DNA of 6,900 nucleotides from positions 1-6,900 of the forward strand of contig CAJAHV010000034.1 of the NCBI GenBank assembly GCA_903939555.1, in the 5' to 3' direction. The notes under the pieces are model-generated. The model was not told where the DNA came from and searched no databases. It saw only the letters and a list, made by a program, of their open reading frames with translations. Source of the DNA: an uncultured Alphaproteobacteria bacterium (lineage in GTDB: Bacteria > Pseudomonadota > Alphaproteobacteria > Sphingomonadales > Sphingomonadaceae). Numbering within the stretch: position 1 is the stretch's first letter; the number at the start of each line of letters is the position of its first letter. The position numbers and the translations under genes are program-made. Positions 1-6,900 of the stretch are shown here, piece by piece.

Positions 1-692
1 CCGTTCGGGCTGGAGCTGTTCGGCCAGGAAATTGTCGGCAAGGCCCTGATCGACGAGCAGTTCGGGCAGCCGCGCGCCGGCAGCGATCAGCGCGCAGGCG
101 TCGTGCCGGGCCCAGGCGGCGGGATTGTCACCAAGATAGAGCGGCAGTGCCTTTTGCCCCCAGGGCACCTGCGTCGGCGCGACGATCGGCGCGAAGGCCG
201 AAACGCTTTTGAACCGGTCCGGGTGGCGCAGCGCTAGGGTGAGCGCGCCATGGCCGCCCATCGAATGGCCGGTGATCGACTGGCGCGCCAGGTCGGCGGG
301 AAAATGCGCCGCGATGATGCCGGGCAGCTCGCCGATCAGCCAGCTTTCCATGCGGAAATGTGGTGCCCAAGGGCCTTCGGTGGCGTCGAGGTAGAAGCCG
401 GCGCCTTGCCCCATGTCATAGGCGGGATCATCGGCGACGGCTTCGCCACGCGGCGAAGTATCCGGGGTGATGAGCATCAGCCCCAATTCGGCTGCAAGCG
501 CTTGCGCGCCGGCCTTGATGGCGAAGGTTTCTTCGGTGCAGGTCAGGCCGGCGAGGCACCAGAGCATCGGGAAGGGGCCGGCCCCCGGCGGGGTGAAGAC
601 ACCGAACTTCATGGTGGTGCCGGTGCTGGTGCTGGTGTGGCTGTGGAAGGATTGACGGCCGCCATGGCAGGCGGCGCTGCTGAGCGTTTCCA

Positions 693-693
<1 letters not shown>
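1..693 (-). CDS. fghA: S-formylglutathione hydrolase, 3' end cut by window edge
   Basis: Hydrolyses S-formylglutathione to formate and glutathione, the second step of glutathione-dependent formaldehyde oxidation, in the cytoplasm. The 231 codons present are an esterase-D type alpha/beta hydrolase. Visible are the family segment LAGLTCTEETF (residues 48-57, with its conserved Cys), the nucleophile elbow GHSMGG with Ser144, and the DQGLAD segment (215-220) that supplies the catalytic Asp. The family is about 280 aa, so some 45-50 residues, including the catalytic His, lie beyond position 1. The ATG at 693-691 shares its A with the TGA of the upstream dehydrogenase gene (TGATG), which fixes the start and implies translational coupling. 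Residues 19-27 are rich in Thr and Ser, encoded by a small GGT/GCT-like repeat. Known: the family and pathway. Inferred: activity of this copy. Confidence 0.95.
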
Positions 694-1802
<1,109 letters not shown>

Positions 1803-2020
1803 CTTTCGTCCTCTTGCATGGCGCAGGGCTGCCACCCGGGTAAGGCCTTGGCGATTGTCTGCCAAGCTTGCTTTTTGTTGCAAACAAGCGCATTGGCCGC
1901 TGGCGCGAAGGTGCCTGATAACGATCCTGGTGCTTTTGCCCCTCTTTCGATGAACGGTCCTGACAAGCATTCGTCGGAGCGTTTCCGTCGGAAAATCAGA
2001 CTATCTCTAAGGAACTGACG
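1803..2020. promoter_or_regulatory. Divergent intergenic region between adhC and the cold-shock gene
   Basis: These 218 bp must hold the promoters of both divergent transcripts. For adhC a weak pair is TTGCAA (1883-1878) and GACAAT (1859-1854), spaced 18 bp. For the cold-shock gene a weak pair is TTGGCC (1893-1898) and TGATAA (1916-1921), spaced 17 bp, which would give a leader of about 90 nt. Inverted repeats seen are CTTGGC/GCCAAG (1847-1852 and 1861-1866, 8-bp gap) near the adhC side and TTCCG/CGGAA (1983-1993) in the presumed cold-shock leader. The heptamer CGTCGGA also occurs twice (1972-1978, 1986-1992). None matches an operator I can name. Promoter assignments are guesses from short matches. 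Confidence 0.35.
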
Positions 2021-2227
2021 ATGGCCACTGGCACAGTCAAATTTTTCAATGCCACCAAGGGTTATGGCTTCATTGCCCCCGATGGCGCTTCCAAGGACGT
2101 TTTCGTCCACATTTCGGCCGTTGAGCGCGCCGGTCTTTCGGATCTCGCCGAAGGTGCCAAGGTTGTGTTCGACCTCGAAAATGATCGCCAGGGCCGGGCT
2201 TCGGCCGTCAACCTTTCGATGGCCTAA
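2021..2227 (+). CDS. Cold-shock domain protein (CspA family)
   Basis: A 68-aa single OB-fold, the standard length for a bacterial CspA-type protein that binds single-stranded RNA or DNA and melts mRNA structure. RNP1 is KGYGFIAP (residues 13-20) and RNP2 is VFVHI (27-31), both with the expected aromatic residues. The start MATGTVKFFN is typical, and AAGGA lies 7 nt upstream of the ATG (2009-2013). It is the first gene of a two-gene unit with infA, 9 bp apart, ended by a single strong terminator. Family members may be cold-induced, growth-phase controlled or constitutive, and the sequence does not say which applies here. Confidence 0.97.
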   Translation: MATGTVKFFNATKGYGFIAPDGASKDVFVHISAVERAGLSDLAEGAKVVFDLENDRQGRASAVNLSMA

Positions 2228-2236
2228 GACGCGCTT

Positions 2237-2497
2237 ATGCCGAAAGAGGAAGTCATCAAGATCGAGGGTGTGATCTCTGAGATCCTGCCCGACGGCCGTT
2301 TTCGTGTACGGCTGGAAAACGAACATGAAATCATCGCCTATACTGCGGGCAAGATGCGCAAAAACCGCATCCGTTCGATCGTAGGCGACCGGGTTCATGT
2401 CGAAATGACGCCGTACGACCTCGACAAGGGCCGCATCGTTTTCCGTGAGAAGACGGCGCCCATGCCCATGAATCAGCGGCGGTTCTTCCGCCGCTGA
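2237..2497 (+). CDS. infA: Translation initiation factor IF-1 with short C-terminal extension
   Basis: IF-1 binds the A site of the 30S subunit and, with IF-2 and IF-3, controls start-site selection. The product is 86 aa. Residues 1-71 are a complete IF-1 OB fold, with MPKEEV at the start, the central segment HEIIAYTAGKMRKNRIR, and VEMTPYDLDKGRI near the end. Most IF-1 proteins stop near residue 72; this one adds about 15 residues ending in RRFFRR. The tail is encoded by the first of three hairpin repeats, and the TGA lies in the 3' arm of that hairpin. No Shine-Dalgarno is visible before the ATG, so translation probably depends on ribosomes finishing the cold-shock gene 9 bp upstream. Whether this is the only IF-1 gene of the genome cannot be told from this window. 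Confidence 0.95.
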   Translation: MPKEEVIKIEGVISEILPDGRFRVRLENEHEIIAYTAGKMRKNRIRSIVGDRVHVEMTPYDLDKGRIVFREKTAPMPMNQRRFFRR

Positions 2498-2573
2498 CGA
2501 AGGTGAATCAGCGGCGGTTCTTCCGCTGCTGACGAGGGCGAAACAGCGGCGGTTCTTCCGCTGCTGCAACGGT
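2469..2573 (+). repeat. Three tandem 35-bp hairpin repeats at the infA 3' end
   Basis: Three units start at 2469, 2504 and 2539 with an exact 35-bp period. Each holds an inverted repeat with arms of 9 nt around the loop TTCTT, at 2474-2496, 2509-2531 and 2544-2566. The first has perfect arms (CAGCGGCGG / CCGCCGCTG). The second and third both have CCGCTGCTG as 3' arm, changing one G-C pair to G-U, so the RNA stem is kept. The linkers (ACGAAGGTGAAT, ACGAGGGCGAAA) are also related, and the tail of the third unit has decayed. The first unit codes for the last IF-1 residues and stop; the other two are untranslated. None is followed by a T-tract, so they are not simple terminators. Confidence 0.9.
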
Positions 2574-2574
2574 C

Positions 2575-2587
2575 GGTCATGATGACC
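2575..2587. repeat. 13-bp palindrome between hairpin array and terminator
   Basis: GGTCAT and ATGACC are perfect inverted arms around a single G. It lies in the 3' untranslated stretch of the csp-infA transcript, between the hairpin array and the terminator. With a one-base centre it is too tight for an RNA hairpin, so if it works at all it would be as a protein site on DNA. No role can be assigned. Confidence 0.35.
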
Positions 2588-2601
2588 TGCACATGACAAC
2601 G

Positions 2602-2640
2602 AACAGGGCGCGGGGATCAACCCCGCGCCCTGTTTTGTTT
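2602..2640 (+). terminator. Strong intrinsic terminator of the csp-infA unit
   Basis: The perfect 14-bp stem AACAGGGCGCGGGG (2602-2615) pairs with 2621-2634 across an ATCAA loop, followed by the T-rich run TTTGTTT. There is no matching A-rich run on the other side, so it acts mainly on plus-strand transcripts. It separates this unit from the minus-strand monooxygenase region. Confidence 0.95.
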
Positions 2641-2663
2641 CAGCAGCGTTTTGTTTCAGCAGC
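2632..2663 (+). repeat. 16-bp tandem duplication covering the terminator T-tract
   Basis: The 16-mer GTTTTGTTTCAGCAGC occurs twice back to back, at 2632-2647 and 2648-2663. The first copy supplies the end of the terminator stem and its T-tract; the second gives a spare T-rich run without a stem. It looks like a local slippage duplication. No further copy or element end is seen. Confidence 0.85.
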
Positions 2664-2689
2664 CCAAGCGATCGGCGATCTCGGTAAGG

Positions 2690-2817
2690 CTATTTCCATA
2701 CCGCTATAAAGGCGGGATCGGGCGCCGGCGCGCCGCCATATTTGAGCGGTCGGTGGACAAAGGCCGTCTGCAGCCCGGCGGCGCGTTCCGCCGCCAGATG
2801 GTCATGAGGCGCCGCCG
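2690..2817 (-). pseudogene. Probable C-terminal remnant of a type II haloacid dehalogenase
   Basis: Downstream of the monooxygenase stop, on the same strand but in another frame, about 42 codons read LTAAPHDHLAAERAAGLQ and then TAFVHRPLKYGG, ending in a stop at 2692-2690. This resembles the C-terminal part of type II haloacid dehalogenases (L-2-haloacid dehalogenase group of the HAD superfamily), where an AAH..DL motif is followed by AAR..GL.TAFV.RP.E.G. The Asp of HDHL would correspond to the conserved acidic residue of HAD motif IV. The rest of the family's roughly 220 residues, with the nucleophilic Asp, is absent: upstream the same frame only shadows the monooxygenase. The end (FIAVWK) also departs from the family. 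I read it as a decayed 3' fragment; the match is from memory and untested. Confidence 0.55.
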
Positions 2818-4719
2818 TCAGGGTGTCACCTCGAAATCGGCGGCTGCCGGTGTGCGCGTGGCGTTCCAGTAATCGACGAGCGCGAACGGCCAGTTCTGCG
2901 CCACGCGGCCCTTCGAATTCTTGTACCAGCTGTTCACATCGGGCGCCGCCCAGGCCATGCGGGCGTTTTCGGCGTCGACGCGGGCATTGTAATCGGCGGT
3001 CACGTCGGGCCGCGGGGCCAGCGCTGTCGTGTCGCCTTCGATCAGCAATTTCAGGCAGCCGGTGATGTAGCGCACCGAACATTCCGAAAAGAAGATGATC
3101 GAGCCGTTGACGACGATATTGGTGTTGGGGCCGTAGATCATGAAGAAATTCGGGAAACCCGGCACCGTCATGCCGAGATAGGCGCGGGCGTCGCCGTCCC
3201 ATTCGGCGTGCAGGTCGCGGCCGTTTTCGCCGGTGATCGCCATCGAAGCGAGAAAGTCCGACGCGTGGAAGCCAGTGGCATAGATGATGACATCGACCTC
3301 GACATGGCGGCCCGAGGCGAGCTGCACGCCGCTGGCGGTGATCGCCGTGATCGGATCATCGATCAGTTCGACATTGTCGCGTTTCAGCGCGGTCGCCCAG
3401 ACGCCATTGTCGACCAGCATGCGCTTGCCGCCCGGCGCATAGGCCGGGATCGACTTGGCGAGCAGATCGGGCCGGTCGGCGAGCTGCGCGCTGATCGACG
3501 CTTCGAGCAATTGCCGCAGTCCGGCGTTCATTTCCGACAGCGAGCCGGGCTGGTTCCAGCCCTCGGTCATCGCGACGGCGGGGCGCAGGAATTCGGTCAG
3601 CGTCCAGAACAGGCCGAAGCGGTTCCAATTGGCGTAAAAGGGCATGTGGCGGAGCAGCCAGCGCACGCCTTCGGGCACGGCTTCATGGTAGATGGCGCTG
3701 GGCAGCAGCCACGGCGGGGTGCGCTGGAAAACCGCCAGTGACGCGACATGGCCGGCGATTTCGGGGATGATCTGAAACGCGCTGGCGCCGGTGCCGATGA
3801 CAGCGACACGCTGGCCCGAAAGGTCGATGCCGTCGGGCCATTGCGCCGAGTGAAAGGCCGGGCCGGCAAAGCTGCCGACACCGGGCATATCGGGCATTTT
3901 GGGCGTGTTGAGCTGGCCGATGGCGCTGATCATGGCGCGCGCGGCGAGGCTGCTGCCATCATCAAGCGTCACCTGCCAGTGTGTGCTGTCCCAGCGCGCC
4001 GCAGTGACTTTGGTGCGGAAACGGATGTGCTGGTGCAGGCCATGCTTGGTCGCAATGCGTTCGAAATAATCCTGCAGCACATCGCCCGTCGAATAACGAT
4101 AGGGCCATTCATGCGCCGGCTCGAACGAGTAGCTGTAGAGATGGTTGGGCGTATCGACCCGGACCCCGGGGTAGCGATTGGCCGCCCAGGTGCCGCCGAC
4201 CCGGTCCTGCGCGTCGATGATGGTAAAGGGCACGCCGGCTTCCTGCAACGCAATGGCGGCGAGCAGCCCCGACATGCCGGCGCCGATAATGACGACGGGA
4301 AACGCCGCCTTGGCCGCGGCCGGCGCATCGATGGCGATGCCGGTCGCGCCGGGCGTGCCATCGAGATGCAGTTCGCTGGCGAGCAGATCGGCATATTCGG
4401 GCGGCACCTGGTTGCCGGCGACGAAGTGCATGGCACGATCGACCGCCGCTGCCGACGGACGCGGCAAGGGCGGGCAGCCGGCGTCGCGCCATCGCGCCAG
4501 ATGGTGGGCGGCGAGCGCCCGGGCCTGCGCCTGTTTTTCAGGCGGGATGCCGCCATTTTCATCGCCCCAGGTGCTGACATCGGTGACCGGCACCGGAAAA
4601 TCATCGAGATGATCGGCCGTGCCGGTGAAATGGATGAGCGTTGCCAGCAGCGCCGGAATATTGGCGTCGGCCATGTGCGCGGCGATCGCCGTCTCGCTGT
4701 CGCTGAATGTCTGGGCCAT
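2818..4719 (-). CDS. Baeyer-Villiger monooxygenase, 4-hydroxyacetophenone monooxygenase type
   Basis: A 633-aa flavoprotein expected to use FAD, NADPH and oxygen to insert one oxygen next to a ketone, giving an ester or lactone. A first Rossmann motif GAGMSG (146-151) binds FAD, followed by GGTW and RYPGVRVDTPNH. The type I Baeyer-Villiger fingerprint FxGxxxHxxxWP is exact at 284-295 (His290). The second nucleotide motif GTGASA (309-314) binds NADPH, and YATGF (480-484) is present. Arg433 in GGKRMLVDNG may be the active-site Arg that steadies the flavin peroxide. About 135 residues precede the FAD domain, an extension known from 4-hydroxyacetophenone monooxygenase (640 aa) but missing in cyclohexanone monooxygenases. 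The ATG at 4719-4717 has AAGGGGA 10 nt upstream. It is divergent from an Old Yellow Enzyme gene. The substrate cannot be predicted. Confidence 0.93.
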   Translation of the reverse strand: MAQTFSDSETAIAAHMADANIPALLATLIHFTGTADHLDDFPVPVTDVSTWGDENGGIPPEKQAQARALAAHHLARWRDAGCPPLPRPSAAAVDRAMHFVAGNQVPPEYADLLASELHLDGTPGATGIAIDAPAAAKAAFPVVIIGAGMSGLLAAIALQEAGVPFTIIDAQDRVGGTWAANRYPGVRVDTPNHLYSYSFEPAHEWPYRYSTGDVLQDYFERIATKHGLHQHIRFRTKVTAARWDSTHWQVTLDDGSSLAARAMISAIGQLNTPKMPDMPGVGSFAGPAFHSAQWPDGIDLSGQRVAVIGTGASAFQIIPEIAGHVASLAVFQRTPPWLLPSAIYHEAVPEGVRWLLRHMPFYANWNRFGLFWTLTEFLRPAVAMTEGWNQPGSLSEMNAGLRQLLEASISAQLADRPDLLAKSIPAYAPGGKRMLVDNGVWATALKRDNVELIDDPITAITASGVQLASGRHVEVDVIIYATGFHASDFLASMAITGENGRDLHAEWDGDARAYLGMTVPGFPNFFMIYGPNTNIVVNGSIIFFSECSVRYITGCLKLLIEGDTTALAPRPDVTADYNARVDAENARMAWAAPDVNSWYKNSKGRVAQNWPFALVDYWNATRTPAAADFEVTP

Positions 4720-4861
4720 GGTGGCATGTTCCCCTTGCTGATCTTGGCGCTATCATGGCGGCTGCTGGGCCGCTGTCCAGCGGGCAATTTGCAGGGGTAT
4801 GTCTGGCCAAGCGGCACCGGACATCCTAGCAGGTGACAATTGCCACCAGGGACTGTTCGCC
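4720..4861. promoter_or_regulatory. Divergent promoter region with two inverted repeats
   Basis: These 142 bp separate the divergent monooxygenase and Old Yellow Enzyme genes and must hold both promoters. One inverted repeat is CCGCTG/CAGCGG around TC (4770-4783), near the middle. The second is GGTGACAA/TTGCCACC (4832-4847), matching at 7 of 8 positions with no gap. It directly abuts the AGGGA Shine-Dalgarno (4848-4852) of the plus-strand gene, so a protein bound there would block it. Both have sizes fitting TetR or MarR family dimers, but no regulator gene is in the window. I found no convincing -35/-10 pair. Confidence 0.4.
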
Positions 4862-5965
4862 ATGCTGCCCACCCGCCTGTTTTCGCCGCTGACCCTTGGC
4901 GACATGACCCTGCCCAACCGCATCGTCATCGCGCCGATGTGCCAATATTCCGCGGTTGATGGCTGCCTGACCGATTGGCACCGCATCCATCTCGGCAATC
5001 TTGCTTTGTCGGGGGCGGGCCTGTTGACCATCGAAGCGACCGCAGTGCTGCCCGAAGGCCGCATCAGTTACGCCGATGCCGGGTTGTGGGACGATGCCAC
5101 CGAAGCCGCGATGGCCGATGTGCTGGCCAGTGTGCGCCGCCACAGCGCCATGCCGATTTCGATCCAGCTCGCCCATGCCGGGCGCAAGGCATCGACCGAC
5201 CTGCCCTGGGCGGGGGGCAAGCAGATCGCCCCCGACCATGACCATGGCTGGCAGACGGTGTCCGCCTCGGCGCTGGCCTGGGGCGAGGGCGAGGTGGCGC
5301 CGCTGGGGCTCGATGCCGCCGGGCTGGCGCGGGTGCGCGATGGCTTTGCCGTGGCGGCGCAGCGCGCGGCGCGGCTGGGGATCGACGCCATCGAGATCCA
5401 CGCCGCGCACGGCTATCTGCTCCACCAGTTTCTGTCGCCGCTGACCAACCAGCGCCGCGACGACTATGGTGGCAGCCTTGAAAACCGCCTGCGCTTCCCG
5501 CTTGAAATCTTCGACGCGGTGCGCGCGGCCTTTCCGGCCGAAAAGCCGGTCATCGTGCGGCTGTCGGGCACCGACTGGGTCGAGGGCGGCTGGGATATCG
5601 ACCAGACTGTTGCTTTCTGTCAGGCGCTGGCGGCGCGGGGCTGCGCCGCGATCCATGTCTCGAGCGGCGGCAATTCGCCGTTGCAGCAGATCCCGGTCGG
5701 CCCGGGTTTCCAGGTGCCGCTGGCGCGCGCGGTCAAGGCGGCGGTCGATATTCCGGTCATCGCTGTCGGGCTGATCACCGGCTATGATCAGGCCGAAGCG
5801 ATTGTGGCGACGGGCGATGCCGACATGGTCGCCTTGGCGCGCACGATCATCTATGAACCGCATTGGCCCTGGGCAGCGGCGGTGCATCTGGGCGCCAAGA
5901 TCGAAGCGCCGAAGCAATATTGGCGCTGTAACCCGGTCAATGTCCGCGGCCTGTTCGCGCGCTGA
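4862..5965 (+). CDS. NADH:flavin oxidoreductase, Old Yellow Enzyme family (YqjM/XenA class)
   Basis: An FMN-dependent TIM-barrel ene-reductase of 367 aa that would use NAD(P)H to reduce activated C=C bonds of enones, enals or nitro compounds. PNRIVIAPMCQYS near the N-terminus carries Cys27 and Tyr29, the residues that tune the flavin in the thermophilic-like YqjM class. His180 and His183 in EIHAAHGYLLHQFLSP bind substrate, with Tyr185 as likely proton donor. The signature RRDDYGGSLENR (199-210) follows, and the C-terminal Arg of NVRGLF fits the arginine that reaches into the partner active site in this class. I chose MLPTRLFSPL as start because it matches the family and AGGGA lies 9 nt upstream. 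An in-frame ATG at 4799 would add 21 unrelated residues and has AGGGG almost touching it. Probably co-transcribed with the peptidase 23 bp downstream. Confidence 0.95.
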   Translation: MLPTRLFSPLTLGDMTLPNRIVIAPMCQYSAVDGCLTDWHRIHLGNLALSGAGLLTIEATAVLPEGRISYADAGLWDDATEAAMADVLASVRRHSAMPISIQLAHAGRKASTDLPWAGGKQIAPDHDHGWQTVSASALAWGEGEVAPLGLDAAGLARVRDGFAVAAQRAARLGIDAIEIHAAHGYLLHQFLSPLTNQRRDDYGGSLENRLRFPLEIFDAVRAAFPAEKPVIVRLSGTDWVEGGWDIDQTVAFCQALAARGCAAIHVSSGGNSPLQQIPVGPGFQVPLARAVKAAVDIPVIAVGLITGYDQAEAIVATGDADMVALARTIIYEPHWPWAAAVHLGAKIEAPKQYWRCNPVNVRGLFAR

Positions 5966-5988
5966 ACTGCAAAGAAGGGCCTGTCACC

Positions 5989-6900
5989 ATGCGTCGTCTG
6001 ATCTGTCTTGCCGCCACCCTGCTCGCCACCACAGCTGCGGCTGCGGCTGCGCCCGCGCCGGTCTCGCCAAGCGAATTGCGCGCCACCATCGAACGGCTGG
6101 TCGGCTTCGGCACGCGCCACACCTTGTCGGACACACAGTCCGAAACGCGCGGCATCGGTGCGGCCCGGCGCTTTGCCGCGGCGCGCTTCGCGGCGTTCTC
6201 CAAGGATTGCGGCGGCTGCCTGACCATCGAGACGCCGGCAAAGATGGCGACGAGCGCGCGGGTGCTTGTACCCGCCGAAATCATCATCGTCATGGCGATC
6301 CTGCCCGGCACCAGCGACCCCGGCCGCGTCATCATCATGTCCGCCCATATCGACAGCCGCAATTCCGATCCGATGGATGCCAAGGGCGATGCGCCGGGCG
6401 CCAATGACGATGGTTCGGGCACCGCCGCCGTGATCGAGGCGGCGCGCGTGCTGTCGAAGCAGCGCTTCCCCGCCACCATCGTCTTTGCCGTGCTGTCGGG
6501 CGAGGAACAGGGGCTGCTTGGCGGCACGCTGCTTGCCGAAACCGCCAAGGCCCGGGGCTGGCGCGTCGAAGCCGTGCTCAACAACGATATCGTCGGCAAC
6601 AGCCACGGTTCGGGCGGGGCGCGCGACGACAAGACGGTGCGGGTATTTTCCGAAGGCACCAAGGCGACTGAAACGCCCGAACAGGCCGATCGCCGCCGCT
6701 ATAATGGCGGCGAGGTCGACAGCCCGGCGCGCAACCTGTCGCGCTTCATCGCCGGGCTGGCGGGCAAGGATTTGCGCGTCGAACAGGTCTGGCGCACCGA
6801 TCGTTTCGGCCGTGGCGGCGACCAGGTGCCGCTGCTCCAGGCCGGCTATCCCGCCGTGCGCATCACCGAGCGGCAGGAACATTATGACCGCCAGCATCAG
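5989..6900 (+). CDS. Secreted M28 family zinc metallopeptidase, 3' end cut by window edge
   Basis: 304 codons of a co-catalytic di-zinc aminopeptidase-type enzyme, expected in the periplasm or outside. The start MRRLICLAATLLA followed by an Ala-rich stretch is a typical signal peptide, with cleavage likely near residue 21. Zinc ligands in order: His120 (SAHIDSR), bridging Asp140 (GANDDGSG), Glu173 next to the catalytic base Glu172 (SGEEQGLLGG), and Asp200 (NNDIVGN). The final His is probably His303 or His298, in EHYDRQHQ at the very edge. Cys74 and Cys77 form a CGGC pair. AAGGG lies 9 nt before the ATG (5975-5979). The Ala stretch is encoded by three copies of GCTGCG (6034-6051), which could vary by slippage. 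The peptide substrate is unknown, and a link to the reductase upstream is not obvious. Confidence 0.93.
   Translation, partial: MRRLICLAATLLATTAAAAAAPAPVSPSELRATIERLVGFGTRHTLSDTQSETRGIGAARRFAAARFAAFSKDCGGCLTIETPAKMATSARVLVPAEIIIVMAILPGTSDPGRVIIMSAHIDSRNSDPMDAKGDAPGANDDGSGTAAVIEAARVLSKQRFPATIVFAVLSGEEQGLLGGTLLAETAKARGWRVEAVLNNDIVGNSHGSGGARDDKTVRVFSEGTKATETPEQADRRRYNGGEVDSPARNLSRFIAGLAGKDLRVEQVWRTDRFGRGGDQVPLLQAGYPAVRITERQEHYDRQHQ

Noticed and set aside
2469..2573. The repeated hairpins as a CRISPR array
   Set aside because: The linkers are only 12 bp and resemble each other, so they are not unique spacers; the pattern is tandem duplication, with no cas gene nearby.
2651..2872. A 73-codon plus-strand open frame after the terminator
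   Set aside because: It overlaps the dehalogenase remnant and monooxygenase end antisense, is Arg-rich and has no ribosome binding site.
3748..4836. A 362-codon plus-strand open frame opposite the monooxygenase
   Set aside because: Shadow of the 633-aa monooxygenase, with no recognisable motif and biased composition.
4799..4861. An upstream in-frame ATG at 4799 as start of the Old Yellow Enzyme
   Set aside because: The 21 added residues do not match the family, which begins near LPTRLFSPL, and the AGGGG before it is too close to the ATG.
4826..5917. A 363-codon minus-strand open frame opposite the Old Yellow Enzyme
   Set aside because: Shadow of a gene with all family active-site motifs; the frame is rich in Arg and has no domain.
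5851..6897. A 348-codon minus-strand open frame opposite the peptidase
   Set aside because: The plus strand carries an intact M28 metal-binding set from 5989 to the window end; the antisense frame has no motif.

Overview
The window is GC-rich with tightly packed genes. Protein features (alphaproteobacterial-looking IF-1, class III alcohol dehydrogenase, and an M28 peptidase ending in a DRQHQ motif) suggest an alphaproteobacterium, most likely a sphingomonad. That placement is an inference from remembered family resemblance, not from a search.

Left part (1-1802, minus strand): a two-gene formaldehyde detoxification operon. adhC (S-(hydroxymethyl)glutathione dehydrogenase) comes first, then an S-formylglutathione hydrolase gene whose start overlaps the adhC stop by one base. 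The hydrolase runs off the left edge. Together they convert the glutathione adduct of formaldehyde to formate.

Middle (1803-2689, plus strand): a short intergenic region, then a cold-shock protein gene and a translation initiation factor IF-1 gene 9 bp apart. The IF-1 has a short C-terminal tail ending in RRFFRR. That tail is encoded inside the first of three tandem 35-bp hairpin repeats. The unit closes with a strong intrinsic terminator whose T-tract lies in a 16-bp tandem duplication. This is the most unusual non-coding structure in the window.

Right part (2690-6900): a minus-strand Baeyer-Villiger monooxygenase of the 4-hydroxyacetophenone monooxygenase type (633 aa, N-terminal extension) is divergent from a plus-strand Old Yellow Enzyme (YqjM/XenA class). 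A secreted M28 metallopeptidase follows 23 bp later and is cut by the right edge. Just beyond the monooxygenase stop, on the same strand, lies a short reading frame that looks like the C-terminal remnant of a type II haloacid dehalogenase. The 142-bp divergent promoter region has two short inverted repeats, one touching the Shine-Dalgarno of the Old Yellow Enzyme gene. The oxidoreductases suggest processing of ketone and enone substrates, but no substrate can be read from the sequence.

I found no tRNA, rRNA, CRISPR array, transposase or phage gene. I see no clearly new defence or mobile system. The best candidates for a second look are the csp-infA hairpin array, the dehalogenase remnant and the palindromes in the divergent promoter.
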